From: Agrypnia vestita
Lineage: Eukaryota; Arthropoda; Insecta; Trichoptera; Phryganeidae
Length of the DNA stretch: 64,000 nt
Assembly: GCA_016648135.1 (NCBI GenBank)
Contig: JADDOH010002112.1
Coordinates: 1 to 64,000 of the forward strand
Direction of reading: 5' to 3'
The number at the start of each line of letters is the position of its first letter. Positions within the stretch are counted from its first letter, which is position 1. The notes below the pieces were generated by a model, which saw nothing but the letters and a program-made list of their open reading frames with translations, was not told the DNA's origin and ran no database searches. A program made the translations under genes and the position numbers. Positions 37,500 through 46,930 of the stretch are shown in pieces.

Positions 37500-38072
37500 T
37501 TTAAATTTCGAATATTACGGAATTTACAGCATCGCAAGTTCGAGCGCGAGTCTACGAACGACAGCACCCGCATACGGCTCAGGCACGCTCTTACCGGCCG
37601 CGCTGGAGCGCGGTCATACCTCCGTCTCGGTTTTTTCGCGCGCGAACGACAGAGACAAAGGCACGTCTCCGCGGCGACAGAAGCGGCGCACTCGGGCCGG
37701 GTATTTAGTTTGCGCCTCAGTTTCCCGCAGCCCTCTACCGGGATTGTTTGTATGTGTTCGTAAATGCTCCGCTTGTTTACTATTCGAAATCGAGTGTTTC
37801 ATGCAGTTCGGTGCAATTTTACTTTTCCTTGCACTGAACCGCTTCTAATCGCAATCGTAGTCTTCGCAAACCGAACGGCTAAACTTAAAACGCGTCTTCA
37901 GTAATTTTGCAAGTAAAAGGGGGCAGATGGTAGCTATTTCAGGGTCAGCTGTTTGCACAAGGACAAATTTTGCGTCGTTCAAAATATAAAAAGCATTTGT
38001 CCTTTACAACGAGATCGCATATTTGGTGATTTTTTTTACTTTGCTCTAAATTCGATAGCAACTTTGGCGATC
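37500..38072 (+). promoter_or_regulatory. Promoter / 5' UTR region of MADF first exon B
   Basis: A GC-rich rise (37,530-37,720) upstream of the second MADF first exon, with about six GTTCG/CGAAC words. No TATA box is obvious. In-frame codons run upstream of the ATG at 38,073 without another good start. Confidence 0.4.
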
Positions 38073-38429
38073 ATGGAAGATCTGAACATGGATTTGACGT
38101 ATACAGAGTCGATGCGCCTGATATGCGCTTTCAAAAAGCACGGGATCCTTTGGAATCCCCATATGCAGGGATACCACAACAGAGAAAACAAAGAGGAAGC
38201 TTGGAAGATAGTGGCCGCAGAGTCGGGCATCCACCCGGAGGTGTGTAAGAGGAAGATGAAGTCGCTAATGTCTTCGTGTCGGAGGGAGAAGATAAAGATA
38301 ATCAAAAGTCGGGCATCCGGTAGACCGGAGGACGTCTACGACCCGAAATGGCGATACTGGAACGCTTTCAAGTTCCTCCGAGGACTCGATGATGGTGACG
38401 ACGATCCGCTAGGAACTGCGCCCGAGCAG
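38073..38429 (+). CDS. MADF first exon B
   Basis: Encodes 119 aa up to the donor CAG|GTGAGA in phase 0. The MADF domain runs MRLICAFKKHGILWN, NKEEAWKIVAAESGI, CKRKMKSLMSSCRREK, WRYWNAFKFLRG. The ATG at 38,073 (MEDLNMDLTYTESM) is chosen for its purine context; an ATG at 38,088 aligns better with the starts of A and C and could be the true start. No BESS-like exon lies between this exon and exon C, so it must splice past C to 42,426 or 44,621. It would then form a 283- or 280-aa protein. Confidence 0.85.
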
Positions 38430-38532
38430 GTGAGAAACAATTAGAACATTTTTATTGATCGACATCGCAATTACTTTGTAGTGCAGCATGTTTATTTTAG
38501 TTTACACTAAATTAAGCTTTGTTCCTTTACTA

Positions 38533-38690
38533 CTATAGGTTCTAGAGGAGCAGTCCCTTTTGTAATCAGGTGTATTTAATAACTGATGATTGATAATTAT
38601 ACTTGATGATGAGAGCGATTGCTCCTCTCGAAACTATAGAAATGACTAAATAATTCAATGTGTGTATTACAATTTATTTTGTAAATTAAA
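38533..38690. repeat. Inverted-pair hammerhead relic in the B intron
   Basis: Plus copy: TTGATGA, T, GAGAG...CTCTC, GAAA, CTATAGA (38,603-38,640). This is the same sequence type as the Penelope hammerhead at 33,272 but with C3 changed to U and the helix III palindrome broken. Minus copy (38,533-38,570): CTGATTA...CCTCTA, GAAC, with G8 and A15.1 lost. Both tails resemble the Penelope 3' end (TGTGTGTATTACAA). Confidence 0.55.
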
Positions 38691-39080
38691 GAAAATCATT
38701 AGAGCAAACCTAATTACTGTTTGTGTAAAAAGTGTGCCCTTGTTATCCATATATTATACGTAGGTATAATCATGTGACTTTTTTTATTACAGGTAGGTAC
38801 AATATCGTCTCTTGTCTAAGATGTTCGTTATTATCACATAGCTTTGAATATTAAGTATTGAGGAAAGATTAATGTAATTGTTATTGTTTAACAAATGCAA
38901 TTCCATCAGAATAACACGTATTTAGGTAAAAACTGAATCATTCATCGGATGGTGTTCTGCAACACCGCTTAAATTTTTTTTGTATAAATAAGAACCTTTC
39001 GTTCAAGTATCTGCCTGATTCTATTTTTTTTTTAATTTTGAAGGTTAATACACTCGTAAAATACCATGTTCACCTTATTT
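38691..39080. other. B intron, nothing recognised
   Basis: AT-rich DNA with no MADF-, BESS- or TE-like coding sequence. I looked specifically for a missing second exon of unit B here and up to 41,098 and found none. Confidence 0.45.
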
Positions 39081-39236
39081 GGGCCGGTTGTTTGATGGCT
39101 GGTAATTATAATAATTAAGTAAAAAACATTTTCCACCAATCAAACAACCCGTTTTGTAAAAGTCTATCCTTTTTGCTTAGACTTTTACAAACCATTACAT
39201 TACCATCACCAATGGTAAAACAACCAACATCAAGTT
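39081..39236. mobile_element. Diverged family A MITE
   Basis: GGGCCGGTTGTTTGATGG, core TTTTCCACCAATCAAACAAC, then GTAAAACAACCAACATC. Ends are eroded. Confidence 0.55.
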
Positions 39237-40010
39237 AGGTCATACTCTCTTACCAACATCCCGTTTTTGGTAGTAAATTATATTTCCAACATTCAACAGC
39301 GGTTTCCATATTTTCATGGTAAGTATGCTATTTTTTGTTTTTAAGGCACATTATCCCTTGTAGCTGTTCCATCCCCCATCGATCCCTATCCCGTGCCAAT
39401 CTTTTCGATTCATACACAATATTATATTACAGTATATTAACGCGGTATATGTTTTTTCGGAGGCTTCCCGGGAAAAATGGTCACGAATAAACACCAAAGA
39501 ACATTAAATACAACAAACAAAATACTAAAAATGGTTTACAACTTGAATTACATGACACCAACTGAAGCAGTCTACCAAACAACTCAATGTCTATTTCTAA
39601 TGACGTTATTAAATTTATTTACGTCATTACGTAACAGACATCGAAACCCTTAAACTTTTACACAAACTAGCAAATAGCGAAATAAAAGACAGATATTAAA
39701 TTACAAAAAAAAATTGTGAAACCCATCAAAAATCAACACTACACTGAGAACATCAATATTGCTAAAACAAAACGGACTAGGTATATACCTACCGCACTTA
39801 CCACAACAGACAAGACAACCAATACTTAAAAAATAAATGACAAACATACGGAGAAGTACACAGAAATAACAAACAAATAACTGTTATCTATTTTCTTTTT
39901 CCATTTTTACATATTTTAAGTATTTTTAAAATTATTTAAATGTTTATATGTAAACGAAAATGTAACATTAAAATAAAATAAATATATCGACTGCCTCAAC
40001 GTAAACTGTC
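39237..40010. other. B intron, low-complexity AT-rich DNA
   Basis: No coding or repeat feature is supported in this stretch. Confidence 0.35.
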
Positions 40011-40019
40011 GAATCTGCA

Positions 40020-40425
40020 AATATTCGATTTTCGTTTTACCATCTTAAACTATCCAATTTACTCTATATTTTCGGACAGCATTAAAAATAAAAGTTGTCT
40101 TTTCGTGTCAAAAAAAGCAAATGTAAAGAAAATGAAATATTTTTTAATATCCATAAATACATAGTAAACTAGCGGACCCGACAGACGTTGTCCTGCCCGA
40201 ACCTAGAACCGAATCCTAGAACCCGATTGCAGCGCCACCTACTGGGTCCAGTTGTGAACCAGGGACCCACTCGAACTCGAACGCACATCAAAAATTCCAT
40301 TAAAATCGGCCCAGCAGTTTAGGAGAACTTCAGTGATATACACACGAACAGAAGAATTATATACATATGCAAAAATTGGACAGTTTAAGATAGTAAAACG
40401 AAAATTGAATTTTTGCATTTTCGTC
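40020..40425. mobile_element. Inverted-repeat element interrupted by a Helitron-like insert
   Basis: The outer arms ATTCGATTTTCGTTTTACCAT ... CTTAAACTATCCAATTT and the inverse (TTGGACAGTTTAAGATAGTA, AAACGAAAATTGAAT) lie about 300 bp apart. The insert at 40,170-40,365 starts ACTAGCGGACCCGACAGACG, a widespread insect repeat beginning, whose ACTAGC end is the complement of a Helitron 3' end. Confidence 0.5.
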
Positions 40426-40779
40426 AGTATACGTAGTTACCGTCGATAATACCTATATCAATTTTATTTTCTACAACACTAAAGAACATCTGATAAAATA
40501 AAATTCAAGTGGAGAGGGATGAGCAAGAAAACTTGTTATTGCAGGGGTGGTATGATTCACGTGTCTGAGACTTGTAAAATAGACAATAAAAATCAAAAAC
40601 CCCATTGTTTAAACTATCGAAATTATTTTATAATAAAAGTATCAAATACGACAAAAATCTTATTATTAATATAAAATAACAATGCCTGATCGTTTGAATT
40701 GCTCGTTCTAAAATTATCGTTTAAACTTTTATTAATTGTATGCATATAATAAATATCATGATTTTTCAAAAAATAATCA

Positions 40780-41098
40780 AACGAACGAATTACGCGCGCG
40801 TTCGCTGTTCGTAGTTACACGGCCGAGCGTTCGAAGTTCCAACTTACGAATTACTTATTCTCCTCTACGTAGGTGCATACAACGGGCAGCGAACACTGAG
40901 AATGTTTCCGAACGGTGGTCGGCGATGTTCGGAAACGCTCGCCAGCAGTCTGTCTAGTGACGCCGAGTCGATAATACGAGAGAACGAATCCGTTCGCGCG
41001 AATTTGGCGTCCGTTCTCCGATATTTCTGTTCATTACACGAATTTGGACGAACAAAAGCGCGCGGAACGCCAAATCTCTTGCATTTTTTTTACCGGCC
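40780..41098 (+). promoter_or_regulatory. Promoter region of MADF first exon C with GTTCG/CGAAC cluster
   Basis: By eye eight GTTCG/CGAAC words in about 270 bp (ACGAACGAAT, GTTCGCTGTTCG, GCGTTCGAAG, CCGAACGG, TGTTCGGAA, CCGTTCGCGCGAAT, GACGAACA). CpG-rich against the AT-rich intron of unit B, so C has its own promoter-like DNA. Confidence 0.45.
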
Positions 41099-41440
41099 AT
41101 GGAGTTCACGCATGCGGAAACGATAAAACTGATAAACACGTTTAAAATGTACCCCATCTTGTGGAATAACAAGTCGCTGGGGTACAATGACAGGAAAAGT
41201 AAGGCGCACGCTTGGAAGGCCATTGCTTCAGAAGTTGGCGTGCACACGGAGATATGCAAGAGGAAATTTGATTCTCTTTTCGCGTCATATAGAAGGGAAA
41301 AGGTGAAGCTGATTAAAAGCAGGGGCACCGGCAACCCAGATGACTATCAATCGCCAAAATGGCGGTTTTGGAACGCCTTCAAGTTTCTCAGAGGGCTCGG
41401 AGATGAAGACGAGGATCCCCTCGGAAGAGGACCCGAAATT
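41099..41440 (+). CDS. MADF first exon C
   Basis: Encodes 114 aa, the same length as exon A. The ATG context is GGCCATGG, strong. It ends DEDPLGRGPEI at the donor GTAAGT. All MADF aromatic landmarks are present (W in ILWN, AW, WRFW). Confidence 0.9.
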
Positions 41441-42920
41441 GTAAGTATGAAAATAATGTATATTTTTTTTATATTCAAGAACACATTCTTATTCTGAAGT
41501 TGCAATTTTTTCAGAACAAAGTTCTGTGAAATTTAAAACCAAATTAATTAATCAATTAGAAAGACATACAGAAAAATCAAATTCACGAAAAAATATTTGA
41601 CTGCTACCGGGATTCGAACCACGGATCTCCTCCTATCCGGGGCAGGCGCGTTAGCTAGGTCAATATTTTGTTACATATGCGTGGATTTTAGTGTATGTTA
41701 GCATGTCGGACCTCCACAATGTCTGGGTATTAAAAAAAAACATGTTTATTAAATGTCGAAGCTATACGGATGTCAAACAGATTTCTATCATCACACAAAA
41801 CAGTTATTGCACTCTGGAGTTATCTAAAATATTAGTGTTTAATGAGTATTATATACAATAGCAGAACGGTTGTAATGAATAAGCACATAACGCTTTGTGT
41901 GCAACTTTCAAACAAACCGAGCGATCATGTGAAATATTTGGTTGGTTCAAAACAGAAGTAATCCAAGTAGCATTTTTGGCAAAATTAAGCTAAGTCACTT
42001 TTTGGACTCCTTAGCTGTGAATTAAGTTTGTACGAAAGTAATCCAATGCAATTCAGTACTTTTATGAACAATTTTTTTTGACATTTCTGTTTTTTTTTTT
42101 CAAAAATTTTTTTTTACTGCAAATATGAGCTAAGTTCATTAAATGCTACTTGGATTAAGCCTAAGTTATGTTTATATCTGCCATTTATCAAACATCTTTT
42201 AATACACATGTTAGACACAGTTCAAAAAAACAATTCACAAAAACGCGATTTATTCATTATCTCAACATTAACAAAATGCTACTTGGATTACTTCTGTTTT
42301 GAACCAGTCATTTAATGACAGCATTAAAAGCACAAGACAGACGGTCGCTTTCATACAAGCGTCGTAAACATTAAAACTTTTCCAAACAAACGATAGAGTT
42401 GTTTTAATCTTTCTTGGTTTTTCAGGATTCTGTCGAGCGCAAAGCCAATTCCCCTTGGTCCACGTCCCGCATGCTGGCTCACAAGCACAGGAAGGCGGCC
42501 ATGCCCCCGCTGCCTCCCAAGCCGCCAGCTCCAGCCCCCAGCGCGCCCTCCCCGCCGGCGCACGCGGTGAAAGAAGAAGACGAGTACACGGCGATAGGAA
42601 TAACGGTCGAAGCCAAACTGCGCAAGATGTCCTACGACCAAAGGCTGTTTGCCGAGAACATAATCAACCAAGCCCTCTACAAGGGTCTGCTGTTCCAGCT
42701 GACTTCGCAGTCTGAGATCAGGAACACCGAGTTTCCCGCGGGATACTATCAGCCCAAGCAAAAACCCGAGCCGCAGTCCAAACCGCCGAGGGGGCAGCAG
42801 CACCGCTCGCCCGAGGCGGAGGCGTGGGACCTGCCCGTCAAGAGGAGCCTGTCCTCGGAATCGGACGACTCGGATTCTTCGGACGACGGCAGACCGATAG
42901 CAAAGCTTCGACGGTCATGA
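41099..42920 (+). CDS. MADF-BESS-like factor, unit C (exon C joined to nearest BESS exon)
   Basis: The most economical model joins 41099-41440 and 42426-42920 (phase 0, ATT|GTAAGT ... TTTTCAG|GAT), giving 278 aa. The N-terminus is a MADF domain (IKLINTFKMYPILWN, SKAHAWKAIASEVGV, CKRKFDSLFASYRREK, WRFWNAFKFLRG). The C-terminus is BESS-like. This unit lies entirely within the span between first exon B and the last BESS exon at 44,621. Two arrangements are possible: gene C is nested inside gene B's intron, or B and C are alternative first exons of one gene. The sequence cannot decide. The role is presumed DNA-binding transcriptional regulation. Confidence 0.8.
41590..41660 (-). repeat. tRNA-like SINE head
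   Basis: On the minus strand TAGCTAACGCGCC (A-box-like) and GTGGTTCGAATCCCGG (B-box consensus) are spaced like a tRNA promoter. No full cloverleaf can be drawn, so I call a SINE head or tRNA pseudogene. Confidence 0.45.
41944..42305. mobile_element. TIR MITE between exon C and the BESS exon
   Basis: Terminal inverted repeats GGTTCAAAACAGAAGTAATC, CAAGTAGCATTTT and the inverse end at 42,305. Internal sequence is AT-rich and non-coding. It lies just upstream of the 42,426 acceptor. Confidence 0.65.
42426..42920 (+). CDS. BESS-like exon X
   Basis: Starts in phase 0 after TTTTTCAG with DSVERKANSPW; 164 aa. It has a Pro/Ala-rich segment (PPLPPKPPAPAPSAPSPPAH) and the BESS-like block (AIGITVEAKLRKMSYDQRLF, AENIINQALYKGLLFQLT). 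An acidic Ser/Asp stretch (SSESDDSDSSDDG) follows and the exon ends KLRRS-TGA. The stop lies inside the first unit of a 33-bp tandem repeat. In another frame those repeats encode an 11-residue unit, hinting at a past frame change at the C-terminus. Confidence 0.88.
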   Translation, partial: DSVERKANSPWSTSRMLAHKHRKAAMPPLPPKPPAPAPSAPSPPAHAVKEEDEYTAIGITVEAKLRKMSYDQRLFAENIINQALYKGLLFQLTSQSEIRNTEFPAGYYQPKQKPEPQSKPPRGQQHRSPEAEAWDLPVKRSLSSESDDSDSSDDGRPIAKLRRS

Positions 42921-42999
42921 ACGACTTCGATAGCGAAGCTTCGACGGTCATGAACGACTTCGATATCAAAGCTTCGACGGTCATGAACGACTTCGATAC
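42896..42999. repeat. 33-bp tandem repeat over the stop codon of exon X
   Basis: Three nearly identical 33-bp units at 42,896, 42,929 and 42,962, starting GATAGCAAAGCTTCGACGGT or variants, plus a partial fourth. The unit is a multiple of three and open in the +2 frame relative to the exon X CDS. Confidence 0.85.
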
Positions 43000-43253
43000 T
43001 CTTCCGGAAAACTTTTTGGGTGCGGTCACTCCTGCTGCCGCACGACGGGAAATTCTCGGCAGCTGTAAAATATAAGAATCATGTGCCTTCTGATATAATT
43101 TAATGTTTATATTTGAAAGAGAGGTGGAAATATGATTAATGCGTTTGAGAATAGTTTCGATTCGCAGATTTGACAATGGCGAAGAAGATTTGGCAAAACT
43201 ACTGAAATAAATGGATTTATAAATGTTGTGAAAACCATCAATATCATTTTTGT

Positions 43254-43259
43254 AATAAA
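43254..43259 (+). terminator. Probable polyadenylation signal after exon X
   Basis: AATAAA, with further AATAAA words at about 43,298-43,316, some 335-395 bp after the exon X stop. This fits exon X being a true terminal exon. Confidence 0.4.
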
Positions 43260-43319
43260 GAAATAGTTTTGTTAAAGGGATGACGATGTACATTTAAAAT
43301 AAATATGTAAATAAATAAA

Positions 43320-43889
43320 AACAAAGAAATGAAAACAAATTTTTATTCCTAATAAACCCTTTAAGTAACATTGTAAATTACTCAAATTTTTGATATTATA
43401 GAAATAATTAGTCAAACAACAATGAGAGATGAAAACAATGCATAGATGCGAGATAAAATAAAGTAGCCGTCTTTACTCGGGATTCAGTAATAGATATTTT
43501 TTTAAATATTGAGAAGGGTGCACATATATAGGGCGCCTCTATTTAGGGCAGGCCATAAAGAGAAACGATATATGCAATATTTGATGCTGGCAATGGGATA
43601 AAAATTGTGGGGGAGAGACGGGGGTAGAGTCGGATGACCTTATTTTCTTCAGGATCCTAGAGTGCAATTGAACAAAAATGATATAACATACTTATAGTAT
43701 TACGAAGAAGGGGTGGTGTGGTGAGACAAAGAGTGCCTATGTTTTGCACAGGGTCCTAAAGAACACCTATTAGCTTTAGATTGGTCAAGTGGTGTATAGA
43801 ATATTGAAAGTTATTCAATTTTATATATACTTATAGATATAGAAATTAATCAAAACTCGGGAAACTTGTGAAGGATTTGGAGTTCAATC
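43320..43889. other. Region between exon X and exon Y, nothing recognised
   Basis: AT-rich DNA. No third-party gene or additional MADF exon is seen here or up to 44,620, apart from the foldback element. Confidence 0.4.
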
Positions 43890-44231
43890 TGTCCTATAGG
43901 TATTTTTAGCGAAATTTAAAATAAATTAAATTTTAATAAATATTATTATTAAGTTCTACGGGTTAAGTATATTTATGTGTTACAGCTGTTTCGGCTTGTA
44001 AGGCCATTATCAAACAGTGGATACACCACGTACAAACGACTTATTTATACAGTTTTAAGTTACCCCTTCCCCTTACAAGCCGAAACAGCTGTAACACATA
44101 AATATACTTAACCCGTAGAACTTAATAATAATATTTATTAAAATTTAATTTATTTTAAATTTCGCTAAAAATAAATATGGAGTTCTACAAATTAAACACA
44201 AAAACCATAAATAATATATGTCCTATAGGTA
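43890..44231. mobile_element. Palindromic hammerhead-bearing retroelement with 13-bp target duplication
   Basis: Arms 43,901-44,003 and 44,071-44,173 appear as a perfect 103-bp inverted repeat with a 67-bp spacer. The sequence TGTCCTATAGGTA occurs on both sides (43,890-43,902 and 44,219-44,231) as a probable target-site duplication. Each arm carries GCCGAAACAGCTGTAAC, the GAAA and palindromic helix III part of a hammerhead. On the minus strand the left copy extends to TTGATAA, T, GGC...GCC, with C3 changed to U and G8 changed to A. No ORF is present. The variable long duplication fits Penelope-type insertion. Confidence 0.7.
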
Positions 44232-44620
44232 ATGTAATAAATAAAACACAATCCACGGTTATGAAGGGATAGCGCACTACAGAGACAGTAATGAGATATC
44301 TTTTAAATTAATCGTTTATTATTATCACTGTCTTGTCTGTATCGTCCTGAAATGAAGAATTAATTAATTGATTAGATACTGAAAAAATAGAGGTCGTGTA
44401 ATGGTAGTTGTAACGGGAATATTAAGAGGGAGGAGAAGAGTTGGTGAAAGTAAATGAATTATTACTTAGTTTGTGTCGATGAGAGATTCTGACACTCTCG
44501 AATCTTGGGTAGTAAAATATGAAATTATAATTAAAATCGCGTAGAGATATCAAATTTAATCATCAGTCAAGAAAATGCGTTAATTATGTGCTGAAAACTC
44601 ATCATTCATATTTTTTTCAG

Positions 44621-45106
44621 GACATTCTAGATCCAACTATGACACCCTCCTGGCTGAAGTCTCGAATGGTTGGCAAACGGAAAAAGACCCCACCGAAACC
44701 GATCCCGGCACCCCTGACTGCCAACCAGCAGGCCGTGGCACCGAAAGACGGCGACGAATACCATTCCGTCGGTGTGACGGTCGCAGCCAAGCTTCGGAAG
44801 ATGTACCACGACCAGAGGCTCTTCGCCGAGAACCTCATAAACCAGGCGCTGTACAAAGGGCTGCTGTTCCAGTTGACCCGGCAGTCGGAGATCAAAACTC
44901 CCCCCAGTCAGGCGTCCAGCGGCGATCAGACCAGACCCGAAGGCAGGGACTGCAATTCGAGAGATGCGGCACAGAATTCTGCGTCAGCTTGCCAGAACCT
45001 CGCAGTCGGCCAGTCAGTGATCGATCACGTCAGCGAGTCCGGCCCGATGTCTATAGATAGCCAATCTCGGGAAGACGACTACACTACAGAACTGACCATA
45101 CTTTAG
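44621..45106 (+). CDS. BESS-like exon Y (last exon of the cluster)
   Basis: Starts in phase 0 after TTTTTTTCAG with DILDPTMTPSWLKSRM; 161 aa. A basic stretch (KRKKTPPKP) precedes the BESS-like block (SVGVTVAAKLRKMYHDQRLF, AENLINQALYKGLLFQLT). A Ser/Gln/Asp-rich tail ends TTELTIL-TAG. The acceptor is compatible with exons B and C. If C uses exon X, then B (119 aa) joined to Y gives a 280-aa protein that encloses unit C. The partner is unproven. Confidence 0.87.
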   Translation, partial: DILDPTMTPSWLKSRMVGKRKKTPPKPIPAPLTANQQAVAPKDGDEYHSVGVTVAAKLRKMYHDQRLFAENLINQALYKGLLFQLTRQSEIKTPPSQASSGDQTRPEGRDCNSRDAAQNSASACQNLAVGQSVIDHVSESGPMSIDSQSREDDYTTELTIL

Positions 45107-45157
45107 AAACTCGTAAAGTAATGACGTGGTGACCATTTATGATTTTGTGCGATTCCT

Positions 45158-45310
45158 TTAGTGGTCTTTTGGTCTCGCTTGCCTAGTCATCCAGTGGTCG
45201 CGGGTTCGAGTTCCACTTCAGACCAGCAAGTTAGTCGTGTTTTTAGCTCGGTTCGCAAATAGCAGGAATATGACACCTATTCCGTGCACGCATTTCTAGT
45301 TAAAAAAAGG
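45158..45310 (+). mobile_element. tRNA-derived SINE
   Basis: TTGGTCTCGCTTGCCTAGTC (A-box region) and GGTCGCGGGTTCGAGTTCC (B box) are tRNA-like, followed by an unrelated tail ending in an A-rich stretch. Its body differs from the 29,530 family. Confidence 0.5.
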
Positions 45311-46440
45311 CCTATTGATACAATATGATTAGCTATAGAATTTGTGTGACTTCTTTAGCGTGGTTTTTAAGGTGAGAATTGCTTCCTTTTTGTAGATGAA
45401 TATATTTTATTTTATGATGTTTATATCGTAGAAAAATACTCAATTAATACATCACTACACAACAACAATTTGTATTATCATTCCATTTTTAATAATGACA
45501 ATTTACATAATTTATAATTATTAGCTATTATTGTATGTCTTTACAATGGTAACGTTAATTCTATGCACTCGTACATATAAAACACGATTAATTTTAGAGG
45601 ACAGTACATTAAAATATTATTTATATGGATAATAATAAACAACGAAGTATACTTATACTACGATTTCTTGAAAAGCAACGGCGCACACAGAAAATAAATT
45701 CGGGAACACGTTTCGAATTTCAAAAGGTGACAATTTTTGTAATTATCTATTATTATTCTGCCGAGGATATTCATACACACGGCAGAATATCCCAGAAAAC
45801 TACACACAGAAGATTCAGAAAGGCCGTGAAACCCTGAGAACGTAACCCTGAGTAGCGCATTGTTTTCCACTGCCAGGCTAAAAAAAAATTACCAAATCGT
45901 ATGATTTTTTTTAAAGAAACGAGATGTACCTACAGATTTTATATTTAGATATAATTTAATGTGTAGAAATATTATATACATTATTTAATATTCGAGTCAC
46001 TTCAAGAATAACATTTAATGAAAGAATATAATAAATGGACAATTTTATTTCTTCTCCTGGCAAGCAGATTTTGGACGTAACGCGTGCAACTGTCAATAAC
46101 TGGTGGATATTAATTTACATGTTTTCCTCATTTATGCATTTTCTTTACCATGCTCTCCTTACTTTCTCATATCTTGGCTCATACCTTCCATACGACAAAA
46201 AAATATAAACGATCCTTCTTTTATTCTATCTCTACTCTACAGCTAGAACTACATTCATACATAGTTTGCTCATTCAAGAAAAACTAGGAATAATGTAATA
46301 TTAACAAATTTGAGGGGTTAGAATCTCTAAAGTTAAAGTTAAAAATGAAATATTTTTCAGGCGTATTTTAGTGTAATGTTAATAATTCTGAAGAATGCCA
46401 CATATATATAAAAAGGATATTGCTTTAAAAACTCCAATAA
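45311..46440. other. Intergenic DNA with a Penelope-type tail fragment
   Basis: AT-rich. 45,756-45,845 contains ATTCTGCCG...CGGCAGAAT inverted ends and the block shared with 10,615-10,690. No gene is supported. Confidence 0.4.
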
Positions 46441-46454
46441 AAAATATAAATGTT

Positions 46455-46700
46455 CATTACCACCGGCGACATCTGTACTGGTTTATGGAAATGACAAAAT
46501 TTCGACCAACAGGTGGCGGTAGTAAAAATACAACTCGCATAATATTGAACAAGGTATGAAAATTAAACATATATACAACTTCCAAAAATTTGATAGATAT
46601 GGTGAAATTGATGAACCAAAAAAATACTTCCATACCTACTTTCATATAAAAAACACCTTCATCTCTATGAGACATCCATAATATATCTTGATTAAGGATA
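46455..46700. mobile_element. Family B MITE
   Basis: GTTTATGGAAATGACAAAAT, CAGGTGGCGGTAGTAAAAAT and the right end GAGACATCCATAATATATCT, TGATTAAGG match the 35,937 copy. The left end is truncated. Confidence 0.55.
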
Positions 46701-46784
46701 GATCGAACTTTATTATATCAAGAAGCGCAATTGAGAAATTAATATCGTCCATTTATCCATAGTAATTATTGTAATTGATACAGC

Positions 46785-46930
46785 ATGAACGATTCTGGAA
46801 AATCTAGAGTTGTCGAGTGATCTTGAATTTCCTAGAATCTAGAATTGTTCGGTTGTTCTAGAGTTTCCAAGAATCACGCCGCTCCGCCAACACGCAATCA
46901 CCCGCAAAGCTTCTGGATCGTCTATCCCGC
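46785..46930. repeat. Diverged relative of the HSE-bearing repeat
   Basis: Rich in TCTAGAA and TTCTAGAG words, with CGCCAACACGCAATCACCCG at the end matching the CCGCACACTC/AACACGCAAGGAT part of the 63.6-kb copy. GAA/TTC alternation is mostly broken. Confidence 0.45.

Noticed and set aside
41590..41660. Functional tRNA gene on the minus strand
   Set aside because: The B box and part of the A box are present, but I cannot build acceptor and anticodon stems; a SINE head is more likely.
42824..43075. Frame encoding ASTVMNDFD repeats as a separate gene
   Set aside because: It starts inside exon X and consists of the 33-bp tandem repeat; no start context or splice site supports it.
45780..45845. 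Hammerhead in the block shared with 10,615-10,690
   Set aside because: GTGAAACC and CTGAGAAC occur, but in the wrong order and without a helix II; it is only the flank of a Penelope-type tail.
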